Both the position numbers and the translations under genes were made by a program. The notes beneath the pieces were generated by a model. That model was not told where the DNA came from and did not search any database. It saw only the letters and a program-made list of their open reading frames with translations. Source: Candidatus Olsenella pullistercoris (GTDB lineage Bacteria; Actinomycetota; Coriobacteriia; Coriobacteriales; Atopobiaceae). Taken from it: a stretch of DNA of 64,000 bases. Each line of letters opens with the position of its first letter. Position 1 is the stretch's first letter. The stretch is taken from NCBI GenBank assembly GCA_019116525.1, contig DXBM01000019.1:22348-86347 (forward strand), given 5' to 3'. Below are positions 15,828 to 24,433 of the stretch, one piece after another.

Positions 15828-16586
15828 CTAGAGCATGGAACCAAAGTCGCTCACGATGACCTGGCCCGTGATGGCGCGCGACTCGTCGCTCGCAAGGAAC
15901 AGCGCGATGTTCGCCACGTCCTCGGGCGTGCAGGACTGGGTTCGCATGTTGGAGTGGGCGGCCATGGCGCCGATCATGTCGGGGTCGAGCGTGGCGGGGT
16001 CCAGGCCCGAGGTCATGGGCGTCATGATGTTGCCGGGGCAGATTGCGTTGCAGCGGATGCCCGTGGCCTGGAAGCGCAGCGCTGTGTGCTTGGTGATGCC
16101 GATGACGGCCGCCTTGGAGGAGACGTACGCTGCGCCCCCGCAGCCCTTCTCGCCGGCGATCGAGGCGACGTTGACGATGGAGGCCCCGGTCGTCATGCGC
16201 TTGGTGGCGGCGCGCATGCAGCGCATGGTGCCCTTCTGGTTTGTCTCGATGATGCGGTCGAGGTCCTCGTCGGTGTAGCGGTCGATCGGCTTGAGGCCGG
16301 CCTCGAGCACGCCCGCGTTGTTGACGAGGATGTCGATCCTGCCGTACTTCTCGACGGCAGCGGCCATGAGGTTCTCGGGGTCGTCGGGCTTGGAGATGTC
16401 GGTGGGAACGACGTAGGCCTCCCCGCCCGCTGCGGCAATCTGAGCGGCAACCTCCTCGAGCGCCGCAGCGCGACGGGCGCTCATGACGACCTTTGCGCCC
16501 TCAGCGGCAAAGAGCCTTGCGATGGCGGCGCCAACCCCGGAGTTGGCGCCGGTGACGACGGCAACCTTGTTTGCGAGACGATTCAT
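15828..16586 (-). CDS. Short-chain dehydrogenase/reductase (SDR)
   Basis: A 252-residue classical SDR. The cofactor motif is VVTGANSGVGAAIA near residue 10, the structural NNAG is in ILVNNAGVLEAG near residue 88, the catalytic serine is in IVNVASIAGEKG, and the YxxxK pair is in AAYVSSKAAVIG near residue 158. S36-A-R-R after strand 2 may favour NADP. The end ITGQVIVSDFGSML is typical, with D-F in place of the usual D-G-G. The substrate is unknown. The start at 16586 follows GGAAAG; a longer in-frame start reaches into DNA near the tRNA and is rejected. It converges on the alcohol dehydrogenase gene. Confidence 0.88.
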   Translation of the reverse strand: MNRLANKVAVVTGANSGVGAAIARLFAAEGAKVVMSARRAAALEEVAAQIAAAGGEAYVVPTDISKPDDPENLMAAAVEKYGRIDILVNNAGVLEAGLKPIDRYTDEDLDRIIETNQKGTMRCMRAATKRMTTGASIVNVASIAGEKGCGGAAYVSSKAAVIGITKHTALRFQATGIRCNAICPGNIMTPMTSGLDPATLDPDMIGAMAAHSNMRTQSCTPEDVANIALFLASDESRAITGQVIVSDFGSML

Positions 16587-16829
16587 TTCGAGCTTCCTTT
16601 CCGCGTGCGCGAACGATGCGTAGCGCAGCGTACCCCGGGCGACAAGCGTCGTGGCCCTGCTTTCGGCATGAGGCGGACACGAAATCGGAGTGCGGACGCT
16701 CGAGCCCTCGCATTCTCCCTCCTTGCGCCGAGGAACAACTATGGAGAAATCTTCACACTCGAGAAAGTCCTTGCACTTTGGTAGCACGGTCGATAAAGTT
16801 ATTTCTTGCACGCACGGTGTGCAACACAT

Positions 16830-16906
<77 letters not shown>

Positions 16907-16915
16907 TGACTTAGT

Positions 16916-16951
16916 CCCTGAGCTGGTAAAACGGCTCAGGGTTTTTCTTTT
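16916..16951 (+). terminator. Rho-independent terminator of the tRNA gene
   Basis: CCCTGAGC (16916-16923) and GCTCAGGG (16934-16941) form a perfect 8-bp stem with a 10-base loop, followed by TTTTTCTTTT (16942-16951). It lies 10 bases after the tRNA CCA end. Confidence 0.92.
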
Positions 16952-17066
16952 GACTCCTTCGCAACACGCATCGGCCTTCCGTCGCCCACGTCAGCGACGG
17001 GCTGGTGCCTCAGCACGTCTGAATAGGGCATAAGCCTCGCCAGTGGAAGGACATTTGAAAAACCGG

Positions 17067-17262
17067 CACGAGTGACACTGAACGGCTCTCAAATTTGCAA
17101 AAGCCTCGCGAGTGACACACTTTTCGGGCCATTCACATCAGTTTGCATCAACTATCGAATCGGTTATCTGGCCTTTCGCAAAGGGTGATCTCACGAGGGC
17201 CCCGCAGAACGTGTCACTTGAGAGGCTTTTGCGAATAAAAGGGCGTCCGAGTGTCACTCGTG
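17067..17262. repeat. 196-bp nested palindromic intergenic element
   Basis: The 16952-17326 gap has no gene. It holds an outer perfect 13-bp pair, CACGAGTGACACT (17067-17079) with AGTGTCACTCGTG (17250-17262). Inside is a 25-bp arm (17094-17118) that matches the complement of 17211-17235 at 22 of 25 positions; both contain GCAAAAGCCTC-like sequence joined to GAGTGACAC-like sequence. The whole region could fold into one long hairpin or cruciform. It resembles a MITE, or a long processed hairpin RNA, and contains no transposase. Confidence 0.6.
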
Positions 17263-17326
17263 ACCCTTTTTCAAAAAACAGCCAGAGCAGGCAGCCCTGC
17301 CGCCACAGCCACCGACCGCGGCAACG

Positions 17327-19915
17327 TTATAGCGAGAGCTCCGCCACGGCAGCAATCGGCGCGCCGGCAACCTCAAGCTCGAGCACAGGGGCGCGCTCCG
17401 TGCCGCGGGCTACCTGCTCGTCGATCAGCCGCTCGATCGTGGAGAACGCACGCCGCGGCAGTGCGCCAACGTCCGCGCGGGCGGCGGCGCGCACTGACTC
17501 GGTCTCCCACGCGGTGCTTCCGTTGGTCCGCAGGCGCAGCAGCGTGAAGCACCCCCTGAGCGGGCGCTCCACCTCCCACGCCTCGCGATCGTTGCCGAGA
17601 AGGACGAGCCCTCCCAGGTCCCGCGCAATCGCGTCCTTCATGCGCTCGTTTCTCCTCATGTGCGCAAGGCGGTCCTCGCCCGCCCGGGCCTTCGGGCGCG
17701 CGCCCTGCCTGAACTCCTGCTCTCGGTGCGAGTTGCCGTCCACCTCGATGGCGAGCACCAGCCTGCCCGTCGCGCGCTCGTAGATGGCAAAGTCGAGGTG
17801 GGACTCTATGCGAGCGCCGTCTTCGTCGCGCGCCTTGTCGTAGTCGTACATGAAGGCGAGCTTGCGCTCCCGCGTGAGCTCTCCTTCGGCGGGGTCATCC
17901 GCGAGCCGCCGCTCGGCAAGCTCGTGCGGAATTGCCGAGAGAGGGGCCTCGAACGCACACGCCAGTCCCCGCCCCTCCAAGTCAACCTCAAGCAGCGCCC
18001 GCGCGATCGCCACCTCCGGGGCAGAGGGCAGGTCGCGCCCACGCCAGCCTCCCCGCCCGGCAAGGAAGCGCTCCCGTCGCACGAGCGGGCACACGTCAAA
18101 GACCGACCGCAGCGACGAGCGTCGAAAGGCCGCCATGCCCTCCTCGCGCATCACGTAGTCAACGAGCCGTCGGATGTACTCGCCGCGCTCCTTTTCCTGC
18201 TCGGACCAGCTGCGCGCGCTGGCGCTGGGGTCGACCGAGCGCTCCTTGCCGAGCAGCGCCCGCTGCACCCTGTCGCTCATGAGGCTCGACGAGGTCACGA
18301 CCACGAGCTCGCGCTTCGCTCGCGTGACCGCCACGTTGACGAGGCGGCGGCCCTGCGACCAAGGCTGCTCCCACGTGCTCAGGTCCTCAACGGGGAGCAG
18401 GTAGACGTAGTCGAACTCCTTGCCCTGCGACGTGTGGATCGTGAGCGACAGGTCCGCGAGCCCAAGCGCGTCGTCCTCGCGCGGCTCGCCCGGCCTGGAG
18501 ATCGCGTCGTCAAGCTCCTGCGCCGCCTCTACCATACGGGCGCGCAGCTCTCGCAGCTGCCCCTTGTACGGCGTGAGGATGCACACGCTCGGGGCGTCCT
18601 CCCCGCTCACCAGCTCGAGCAGCTTGGGAAACTCCTCCTCCATGAAGACGTCGAGCTGCTTGAGGTTGTGCTTCGACCCGCGCTTCGCTCGGCCCTCGGG
18701 CAGGGTCTTCTCGTGGTAGGAGCCCTCGAACCAGCGCACGCGCACGGGCGTCCCACCGCTCGGTCGAGAGCGCACCATGAGCTTCCCGCCGTAGATGCAC
18801 TCGTTGCTGAAGCCAATGATCATGGGGTCGCAGCGGTAGTGCTCGACGAGCATCGTGCTGGGCACGCCGAGCGGGGCGAACGCCGCCTGCGCTGCCTTGA
18901 GGACGCTCATGCCGTCCTCGCCGTCCACAAGGCCGTGCCAGGGGAGCCGCGGCCTTCTCACCCCAGACTCCGCCAGGGCCCCCTCGACCTCGGGGTCAAG
19001 ATCGTCCACATGGATGGGTGCGAGCTGCTCGACATCGCCCACGAGCACCAGGTGCTTGGCGCAGCTCATGGCAATGATGCCCAGCGCCACGTCGCACTGG
19101 GACGCCTCGTCCATGATCACGTAGTCGTAGCGGTAGCGCTCCCCGTCGGCAAAGCACTTCAGGATCGAGTGAATGGTGCACGTGACAAAGGGATGACCGG
19201 CGAGAAACTCCTCGGCGCGCACGTTTGGCTCCCAACCGGTCGTTCCCAGGTCCGGGCGGTCGCACGGGCGCTCGTCGGCGCCGCGCCCGTTCTTGGAGAA
19301 GACCGGCTCGCCGGGATGCTCCTCGGACCACTCGTGGCGCACGCCCATGCTGCCCAGCGGCGCGTGGGCGCGCACGAGCCGCGTCCAGTTGCGCCCGGCG
19401 GCCTCCCCCTGCTTCGCGGCATCCGCGATCTTCTCGCCAATGGTCCTGATGGCCTCGCCGTTGGTGGCAACCACGGCCACCGTCGCTCCCTCGCCGCTGG
19501 CGAGCGCGCACGAGACGAGGTTCAGGATCGTCTTGGTCTTGCCCGTGCCCGGAGGCCCCTGGATGATCGAGACCGTGGACCCAAGCGCCCTGGCAATGGC
19601 GCTGAGCTGGGATTCGTTTGGCCGCTCGGCACCCTCGAGCAGCGCCTCGGCAAAATCCTCGCGCGGGACCTCCCCGCTGCGCAGAAGCCCGGGCGCGCCG
19701 CTGCCAAGAAACGCCGCGACAATCGCCGGCACGTCGGCGCCCCACCTGGGGACGAGCCTTTGGTAGAACCAGTTGATCGAGAAGCCCGCCTGCTTGTTGG
19801 GCCGCTTGGGGTCGGGGTTCTCGCGGTCGAGCCCGAGCACCCGCGTGACCTCGCGGTAGTAGGCGAGAAGCTCCTCCGGCCGCAGCTCCTCGACCGCGTC
19901 GTCCCTCTCGTTCAT
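17327..19915 (-). CDS. SF1 DNA/RNA helicase fused to a PD-(D/E)XK-like nuclease domain (DUF2726-like)
   Basis: An 862-residue protein. Residues about 95-640 form an AAA_11/AAA_12-type SF1 helicase: Q-like motif PNESQLSAIA, Walker A IIQGPPGTGKT at 117-127, Walker B VIMDEASQCD, VGDVEQLAPI (motif III), then TIHTSQGKEFDYV and LVNVAVTRAKREL (motifs V/VI). Residues about 640-790 look like a restriction-type nuclease: ESHLDFAIY, then LVLAIEVDGNSHRE near 722. Such fusions occur in defence and DNA-processing systems. The start at 19915 follows AGGAGG; earlier in-frame starts overlap the upstream gene. It is last in a tight five-gene operon, 7 bp after the TPR-like gene. Confidence 0.85.
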   Translation of the reverse strand: MNERDDAVEELRPEELLAYYREVTRVLGLDRENPDPKRPNKQAGFSINWFYQRLVPRWGADVPAIVAAFLGSGAPGLLRSGEVPREDFAEALLEGAERPNESQLSAIARALGSTVSIIQGPPGTGKTKTILNLVSCALASGEGATVAVVATNGEAIRTIGEKIADAAKQGEAAGRNWTRLVRAHAPLGSMGVRHEWSEEHPGEPVFSKNGRGADERPCDRPDLGTTGWEPNVRAEEFLAGHPFVTCTIHSILKCFADGERYRYDYVIMDEASQCDVALGIIAMSCAKHLVLVGDVEQLAPIHVDDLDPEVEGALAESGVRRPRLPWHGLVDGEDGMSVLKAAQAAFAPLGVPSTMLVEHYRCDPMIIGFSNECIYGGKLMVRSRPSGGTPVRVRWFEGSYHEKTLPEGRAKRGSKHNLKQLDVFMEEEFPKLLELVSGEDAPSVCILTPYKGQLRELRARMVEAAQELDDAISRPGEPREDDALGLADLSLTIHTSQGKEFDYVYLLPVEDLSTWEQPWSQGRRLVNVAVTRAKRELVVVTSSSLMSDRVQRALLGKERSVDPSASARSWSEQEKERGEYIRRLVDYVMREEGMAAFRRSSLRSVFDVCPLVRRERFLAGRGGWRGRDLPSAPEVAIARALLEVDLEGRGLACAFEAPLSAIPHELAERRLADDPAEGELTRERKLAFMYDYDKARDEDGARIESHLDFAIYERATGRLVLAIEVDGNSHREQEFRQGARPKARAGEDRLAHMRRNERMKDAIARDLGGLVLLGNDREAWEVERPLRGCFTLLRLRTNGSTAWETESVRAAARADVGALPRRAFSTIERLIDEQVARGTERAPVLELEVAGAPIAAVAELSL

Positions 19916-19922
19916 GGGCCTC

Positions 19923-21227
19923 CTATCCCACGACGGCCGCCGACCGGGCGACCCAGCCCCACGCGCGGCGGCGCTTGTCCCAGCTCCTGCGCGCCACGAC
20001 CTCAACCTCCTGGCCGGCGCGCACGCCCAGCTCGCCAGCCATCCGCCGAGGGACGAGCACCCCCTCAACGAGCGCGGCGCCCGAGCGCGAGATCCTGACG
20101 GTTCCACGGACGCGCCGGGCGGTGTCCTGCGCGCTCGGCGGAACCACGCGCTCGACCTTCTCGACCGCAAAGCCCCACGAGCCCTCGGCGCCATCGGTGC
20201 CCTCGCGAAACACCGCGACCGCCGTGCCCGCGACCAGCGAGAGGTCGGCGATCCGGTGCCGCTCGACGAGCCGCCTCGGCACGAGCAGGTCCCCCGTCGC
20301 GGACGTGCCGCCCTCGAGCCTCACAAAGCCGAACTCCCCCACCCGCTCGAAGATGCCCTCGAACGTGCGGACAAAGCTCGAGCGGACCCCCTCGTCCTCG
20401 CAGCGCTCCGGCGTTCCCAGGATCGAGCGCCCATCGGGCGAGAGCACGGCTTCGTAGACCTCGTGCGCGGCGAGAAGCCCCGCGAGCCGCGGGTCCCTCA
20501 CCACGCTGCGCTCCATGGAGGCGGTGGGTGGCCCGTAGCCCTGCGCGACGCCGCGGCGGTACGCGGTGATGCCCACCGAGCCACGGGACCTGCTCACCCA
20601 CTCCACGTAGAACGGGGTCCGAGGCAGCGACGTCAGCGCGTCGGGAGCGTCCTGCACGTCCTCGACCGCGCCGCGGCGCACGTCCTCCGCCAGGGCGAAC
20701 GACTCCTCGCCGCTCCACGCGACGAGCGCCGAGAGGTCCCTCTCGGACCCCCTGAAGGCGGCGAGAAACGCGCGCATGAGCCTGTTGGCGGCGGACCGCG
20801 GCAGGGCGAGAAGCCCGTCCGCCGCGCCGGGTGCGCCGGCGTGCCACGAGACGTCGGAGACCACGCGGGTCGTGTGCTCGAGCGCGCCCAGGTAGGAGCG
20901 CAGGCCCTCTGCGCCCAGCGCGTCGCGGACGTCCCAGGCGAGCGACTCCATGAGCCTGAGGAGGTTCCTGTAGAAGACCTCGTTTCCGAGCTCCGGAAGG
21001 GCGAGCTCAGCCACCTCGCCAAGGATCCGCTCACAGCGGGGAGCGTCGAGGCGCCCGCGCGCCGCGTCGGCCCGAACGAGCTTGAGCTGGTCGTAGAGCA
21101 CCCACGCGAGGGCGCCCTTGACCCACTCGTCCTCGGGGTCGCGACGGCGCTCGCGCCGCGCGAGCTCGTAGGCCTCGTCCAGCCTTCCGGCCTTCCTCAG
21201 CTCTAAGATCCTCTTGCCGGGAGCCAT
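19923..21227 (-). CDS. TPR-like N-terminal plus beta-barrel domain protein, unknown function, partner of helicase-nuclease
   Basis: A 434-residue soluble protein. The first about 60 residues resemble a TPR pair (RILELRKAGRLDEAYELARR, then DPEDEWVKGALAWVLYDQLK). The middle is helical. From about 220 there are repeated beta-rich segments of OB/cold-shock or barrel character: GFVRLEGGTSATGDLLVPRR, then TVRISRSGAALVEGVLVPRR, each ending in a VPRR turn. This suggests nucleic-acid binding, but I do not recognise a named family with certainty. The start is the ATG at 21227, 7 bp after GAGGAGGT. Its stop is 7 bp before the helicase start, so the two are a likely functional pair. Confidence 0.6.
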   Translation of the reverse strand: MAPGKRILELRKAGRLDEAYELARRERRRDPEDEWVKGALAWVLYDQLKLVRADAARGRLDAPRCERILGEVAELALPELGNEVFYRNLLRLMESLAWDVRDALGAEGLRSYLGALEHTTRVVSDVSWHAGAPGAADGLLALPRSAANRLMRAFLAAFRGSERDLSALVAWSGEESFALAEDVRRGAVEDVQDAPDALTSLPRTPFYVEWVSRSRGSVGITAYRRGVAQGYGPPTASMERSVVRDPRLAGLLAAHEVYEAVLSPDGRSILGTPERCEDEGVRSSFVRTFEGIFERVGEFGFVRLEGGTSATGDLLVPRRLVERHRIADLSLVAGTAVAVFREGTDGAEGSWGFAVEKVERVVPPSAQDTARRVRGTVRISRSGAALVEGVLVPRRMAGELGVRAGQEVEVVARRSWDKRRRAWGWVARSAAVVG

Positions 21228-21254
21228 GCGCGTCACCTCCTCGGGTCGTCTCGC

Positions 21255-22562
21255 CTATTGTACCTGCGCCTGGGAGTCCTCCCGCATCATCTCCTCGTAG
21301 AGCGGGTGGTCGGAGAGCTCAAAGCGACGAACCTCCTCGCCGGCGCGGCCGCGGACGAAGAGCCACGCGCGGTCCGGGGGCGTCGCGAGCAGGCTGCTCG
21401 GCAGCCGGTTGGCGCGGTCGGCGTAGGCCGCGGCGGTGACCACGTCCTGGAACGCCAGCACGAGCTGCTCGTCGCAGTTGCCCACGATCGTCTGGGCGGC
21501 CGCGTCCCCGTAGCGGTGCTCGAGCTGCGAGACCGTCTGGAGCAGCAGCGCGCACCAGATCTCGCGGCTGCGCAGGACCGAGATGACGTCCGCGAAGTCC
21601 GGGACGTTGAGGTTGGAGAAGTCGTCCAGCATGAGGCGGACGGGCATGGGCAGCCTCCCCTCCGGGCAGCGGTCGGCCTCGCGCATGAGGCCCCAGATCG
21701 CCTGCGTCACAAAGAGGCTCGTGAGCGGGTCGAGCGAGTGGTCGACGTCGCTCACCGTGGCAAAGAGCGCCACGCGCTCGTGGCCCATGCGAGCAAAGTC
21801 CACCTGACGGGGCGCCTCGTAGAGCGCGTAGGCGGAGTCAAACGACAGGCACATGACCTTCTCGGCGAGGATGCCCAGGATGGAGGCGTTCATCCTCTCC
21901 GCACCCTGCGTCACGCGCGTGCGGCGCCAGATGGCCAGCGCGTAGCTCTCGGGGTCGCTCTCCTCGAGCTCGCGCATGAGGCGCTCGGTCCTGCCCGTCT
22001 GAAGCTCCTCGACGAGCCGCACCACGGAGCGCAGGTTGCGCTCCTCGCTCGGCAGCTCCTCGAGCACGTAGGCAACGCAGCACGAGAGGTAGTTGGCGGC
22101 CGCCATGTCCCAGAAGGGCTGCACGGTGTCCTCGACCGGGCAGAGGGCCTTGGACACGGAGAGGACGTCCTGCTGGTTGGGACGGCCGGTCACAGGGTCG
22201 CGCCGGACGTGGGCGAGGGGGTTGTAGCCCACCGCGTCACCGGCGCCCGCGCCCGCCCCGCCGCTTGCGAGGTCGGCGAAGTTGACGCACTGGACGTCGT
22301 AGCCGTGGCGTGCGAGGACGGGACCCACCTCGCGGTGGAGCTGCCCCTTGGTGTCGAGCACCAAGAAGCTCGACCCCATCTGCAGGAGGTTGGGCTTGAG
22401 GACGTGTCGCGTCTTGCCCGAGCCGGAGGGGCCAAGCACGAGCAGGTTGTTGTTGAGCCCCGTGGCGCGCGTGTCACAGGAGAGCTCGCGGCCCTCGGCG
22501 AGGATCGTGGCGGGAGCGGGGGCGGGGACGGCGGCGTGAAGGGCGGAATCGAGCGCGGTCAT
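21255..22562 (-). CDS. VirD4/TraG-like conjugative coupling ATPase, soluble form
   Basis: A 435-residue P-loop ATPase close to the TraG/VirD4 proteins of Tn1549-like elements. Walker A is VLGPSGSGKTRH near residue 45, then FLVLDTKGQLHREVGPVLAR and VGYNPLAHV as in that group. Walker B is RLMLDDFSNL (DDF where DEF is usual), followed by the LLLQTVSQLEHRYGDAA and GNCDEQLVLAF motifs. There is no N-terminal membrane segment, unlike classical coupling proteins. No relaxase, mating-pore or integrase gene is visible, so it is orphaned from conjugation machinery. Its start overlaps the end region of the ClpP-like gene, with the ribosome site AAGGAGG inside it. Confidence 0.82.
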   Translation of the reverse strand: MTALDSALHAAVPAPAPATILAEGRELSCDTRATGLNNNLLVLGPSGSGKTRHVLKPNLLQMGSSFLVLDTKGQLHREVGPVLARHGYDVQCVNFADLASGGAGAGAGDAVGYNPLAHVRRDPVTGRPNQQDVLSVSKALCPVEDTVQPFWDMAAANYLSCCVAYVLEELPSEERNLRSVVRLVEELQTGRTERLMRELEESDPESYALAIWRRTRVTQGAERMNASILGILAEKVMCLSFDSAYALYEAPRQVDFARMGHERVALFATVSDVDHSLDPLTSLFVTQAIWGLMREADRCPEGRLPMPVRLMLDDFSNLNVPDFADVISVLRSREIWCALLLQTVSQLEHRYGDAAAQTIVGNCDEQLVLAFQDVVTAAAYADRANRLPSSLLATPPDRAWLFVRGRAGEEVRRFELSDHPLYEEMMREDSQAQVQ

Positions 22563-22563
22563 C

Positions 22564-23163
22564 TTAGTCCTCCTTCTTGGACGTGACGATGCTGGTGGCA
22601 AAGCCCAGCTCAAGGGCCCTCTCCGCAGAGAGGTAGGTGTCTCGCGACGTGAGGCGCTGCACGCGCCTGACCGAGAGGCCGCTGCGCTCGGCAAGGATCC
22701 CCGTGAGGGTGGAGCGCACGGACATGAGGCGGCGGCTCGTCTCCTGCACGGAGAGGGCGCTGCCGCCGGCCCCCTGCGGGATGAGGGGGTCGTGGACCAT
22801 GAGCTCGGCGTGCGGGTACATGAGGCGCTCGTCGCCGGCCATGAAGACGATCGCGCCCATCGAGGCGGCGGTCGAGGCGCACACGGTGCGCACGGGGCAG
22901 CTCACGGAGCGCAGCACGTCGTAGAGCGCAAGGCCGGCGCTCACCTCGCCGCCGGGGCTGTCGACAAAGACGGTGACAGGCTCGTCCGGGTCCGTCCGCT
23001 CGAGGTGTCGCACGCACTGGCAGGCGTGCTGCGCCATCGAGGGCTCGATCTCGCCGAGAAGGACGAGCTCTCGGCGTTCGAGCATCTCGTCGTAGACGCT
23101 CACGGCCTCGGTGCCTCGGCTCGACTCTCGCAGGACGCAGGGGATTGCGGGAATGACGTTCAT
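22564..23163 (-). CDS. ClpP-like serine protease in a mobile-element-like operon
   Basis: A 199-residue ClpP-fold protease. The catalytic serine is in CASTAASMGAIVFMAG, the histidine in HAELMVHDPLIP, and the aspartate in TSRDTYLSAERALELGF, so the triad looks intact. The oxyanion strand is VFVDSPGGEVSAGLALYDVL. The N-terminus is not that of housekeeping ClpP (no LIPMVIEQT-like loop), which argues against partnership with ClpX/ClpC. It starts at 23163 after GGAAGGGAG. It lies between an unknown gene and the VirD4-like gene and probably processes or degrades a component of this system. That role is inferred. Confidence 0.85.
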   Translation of the reverse strand: MNVIPAIPCVLRESSRGTEAVSVYDEMLERRELVLLGEIEPSMAQHACQCVRHLERTDPDEPVTVFVDSPGGEVSAGLALYDVLRSVSCPVRTVCASTAASMGAIVFMAGDERLMYPHAELMVHDPLIPQGAGGSALSVQETSRRLMSVRSTLTGILAERSGLSVRRVQRLTSRDTYLSAERALELGFATSIVTSKKED

Positions 23164-23214
23164 GGGTGCTCCCTTCCGGAGGTTGTTCGATGCTGGCAAG
23201 AAGGACAGGGCGCG

Positions 23215-23985
23215 CTAGGTCATGCGCAGGCGTCGCTCGAGCTCGCCCTGCGGCCTGGGCCTGCGCGCGGTGGTCGCGCGGCGCTTGTGGCCGCACAGGG
23301 CGCCGGATGCCCACAGCGCCGCGAACGGGCGCGCGACCAGAGAGCGTCGCAGCTCCGAGGCGCGCTTGGGGTCGCGCAGCCAGGAGAGCGCCGTCTCGAC
23401 GCTGCTCTCGAGGAGCGCCGCCCCGTCCTTCTCGACGTGCGCGCTGGCAAGGTCGATGAGCTCAAGGGCGCCCCCCTCGCCCGCGCCGTCCGCGACGGTG
23501 CCGGCCTCCACGAGCGCGCGGCACGCCCGTAGCAGCTCGGCGCACGGCAGCGCAAGGGCCCTCCTGGCGCGGTCCTGAGGGCTTCCCTCAAGCGCAACGC
23601 TCGCCGAGCATCGCGTTGCCCGGACGAGGGCGGCCAGCGTGCGGTCTGCGCTCAGCACGATGCGCCTGCCCTGCTCCTTGTCATGGCAGAGCTCGCCAAG
23701 CCTGAAGAGCTGCTCCGTTGCCCATGCGGCCTCGGCAAGGCAGCCGCCGGCCACGTCCCAGCCGTGGCGCCGCGCCGGGTCGAGCTCCTTGATCGTGCGC
23801 AGGGAGAGGACGTCTCGTACCTGGCGCGCATCCTTCCCGCGCGACGGACGAAGCGCGACGCTCAAGGAGAGCGCCGCGCAGTCTGACACGATGCGGCGGG
23901 CGACTACGGGGGTCGGCACGCCAAGGCTCGCGAGCCTGAGGCGCTCCTCCAAGGGAACGCACCGGTCATCGGTTGTGTTGTTCAT
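23215..23985 (-). CDS. Hypothetical protein, first gene of the ClpP-VirD4-helicase operon
   Basis: A 256-residue, mostly helical protein rich in Ala, Leu and Arg, with no membrane segment, signal peptide or motif that I recognise. Segments such as EERLRLASLGVPTPVVARRI and ELLRACRALVEAGTVADGAG suggest a helical bundle. The C-terminus is strongly basic (HKRRATTARRPRPQGELERR), which could bind nucleic acid. The start at 23985 follows AAAGGAG. The ClpP-like gene begins 51 bp downstream, so it is probably the first product of the five-gene operon and a candidate substrate or regulator of the protease. No function should be assigned. Confidence 0.6.
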   Translation of the reverse strand: MNNTTDDRCVPLEERLRLASLGVPTPVVARRIVSDCAALSLSVALRPSRGKDARQVRDVLSLRTIKELDPARRHGWDVAGGCLAEAAWATEQLFRLGELCHDKEQGRRIVLSADRTLAALVRATRCSASVALEGSPQDRARRALALPCAELLRACRALVEAGTVADGAGEGGALELIDLASAHVEKDGAALLESSVETALSWLRDPKRASELRRSLVARPFAALWASGALCGHKRRATTARRPRPQGELERRLRMT

Positions 23986-24102
23986 GGGTGATGCTCCTTT
24001 CGCGGGCAAGGCCCGATCGAGTGTCTGAGGCCCGCTCCCCCCGAGGGCGGTCATCGCGCGGCGCGCTCTCGCCCTTTCCCGGGAAGCGGGTATGCGTCTG
24101 TC

Positions 24103-24235
24103 AAGGAACGCCCAGCGGAGGGGGCATGGCCCCTCTGCGCAGAGGTTCTCGGTCAGCTCCTCGGGACAAGGCTGTCCCTAGGAGCTGACCGAATAATCCA
24201 CTGTTTAGTTATCTAGCTGGGCTTTTTTGTTCCTT
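24103..24235. ncRNA. Nested inverted-repeat element, candidate structured RNA or transfer/replication signal
   Basis: The 23986-24433 gap, between divergent units, contains an outer pair AAGGAACGCCCAGC (24103-24116) with GCTGGGC (24216-24222), then TTTTTT and GTTCCTT (24229-24235). Inside are GAGGGG/CCCCTC (about 24117-24134) and a 40-base hairpin (24151-24190) whose arms GGTCAGCTCCT and AGGAGCTGACC are perfect, with inner GGGACA/TGTCCC. Read on the plus strand it ends like a small RNA with its own terminator. It lies just upstream of the VirD4-containing operon, so a single-strand transfer or replication origin is an alternative. The remainder of the gap (24236-24433) shows no gene. Confidence 0.45.
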
Positions 24236-24433
24236 ACAGACGATGTGCCTCAGACCTCGGGTCCCTGCTCCGCGAGGTGATGAACACTATACCCATCCCC
24301 CGCTCCGCTCATACGCGACTTTTTCGCTGCCGGCGGCCGCAGCGAGGCGACAAGGACGCACAGCTCCGGAATCGTGGCGCTGGCATAAAGCGCTACATTG
24401 GAGCTGTCCGCATGGCGCTTCGACCTCGGGACG

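Noticed and set aside
17660..20098. An 812-codon plus-strand open frame opposite the helicase
   Set aside because: Composition is Arg/Ala/Leu-rich without motifs, and the minus-strand helicase motifs are unambiguous.
21255..22562. An active conjugative element
   Set aside because: No relaxase, mating-pair, integrase or attachment repeats can be seen around the VirD4-like gene.
22563..23163. Housekeeping ClpP
   Set aside because: The N-terminal region lacks the conserved axial loop sequence and the gene is not next to tig, clpX or a second clpP.
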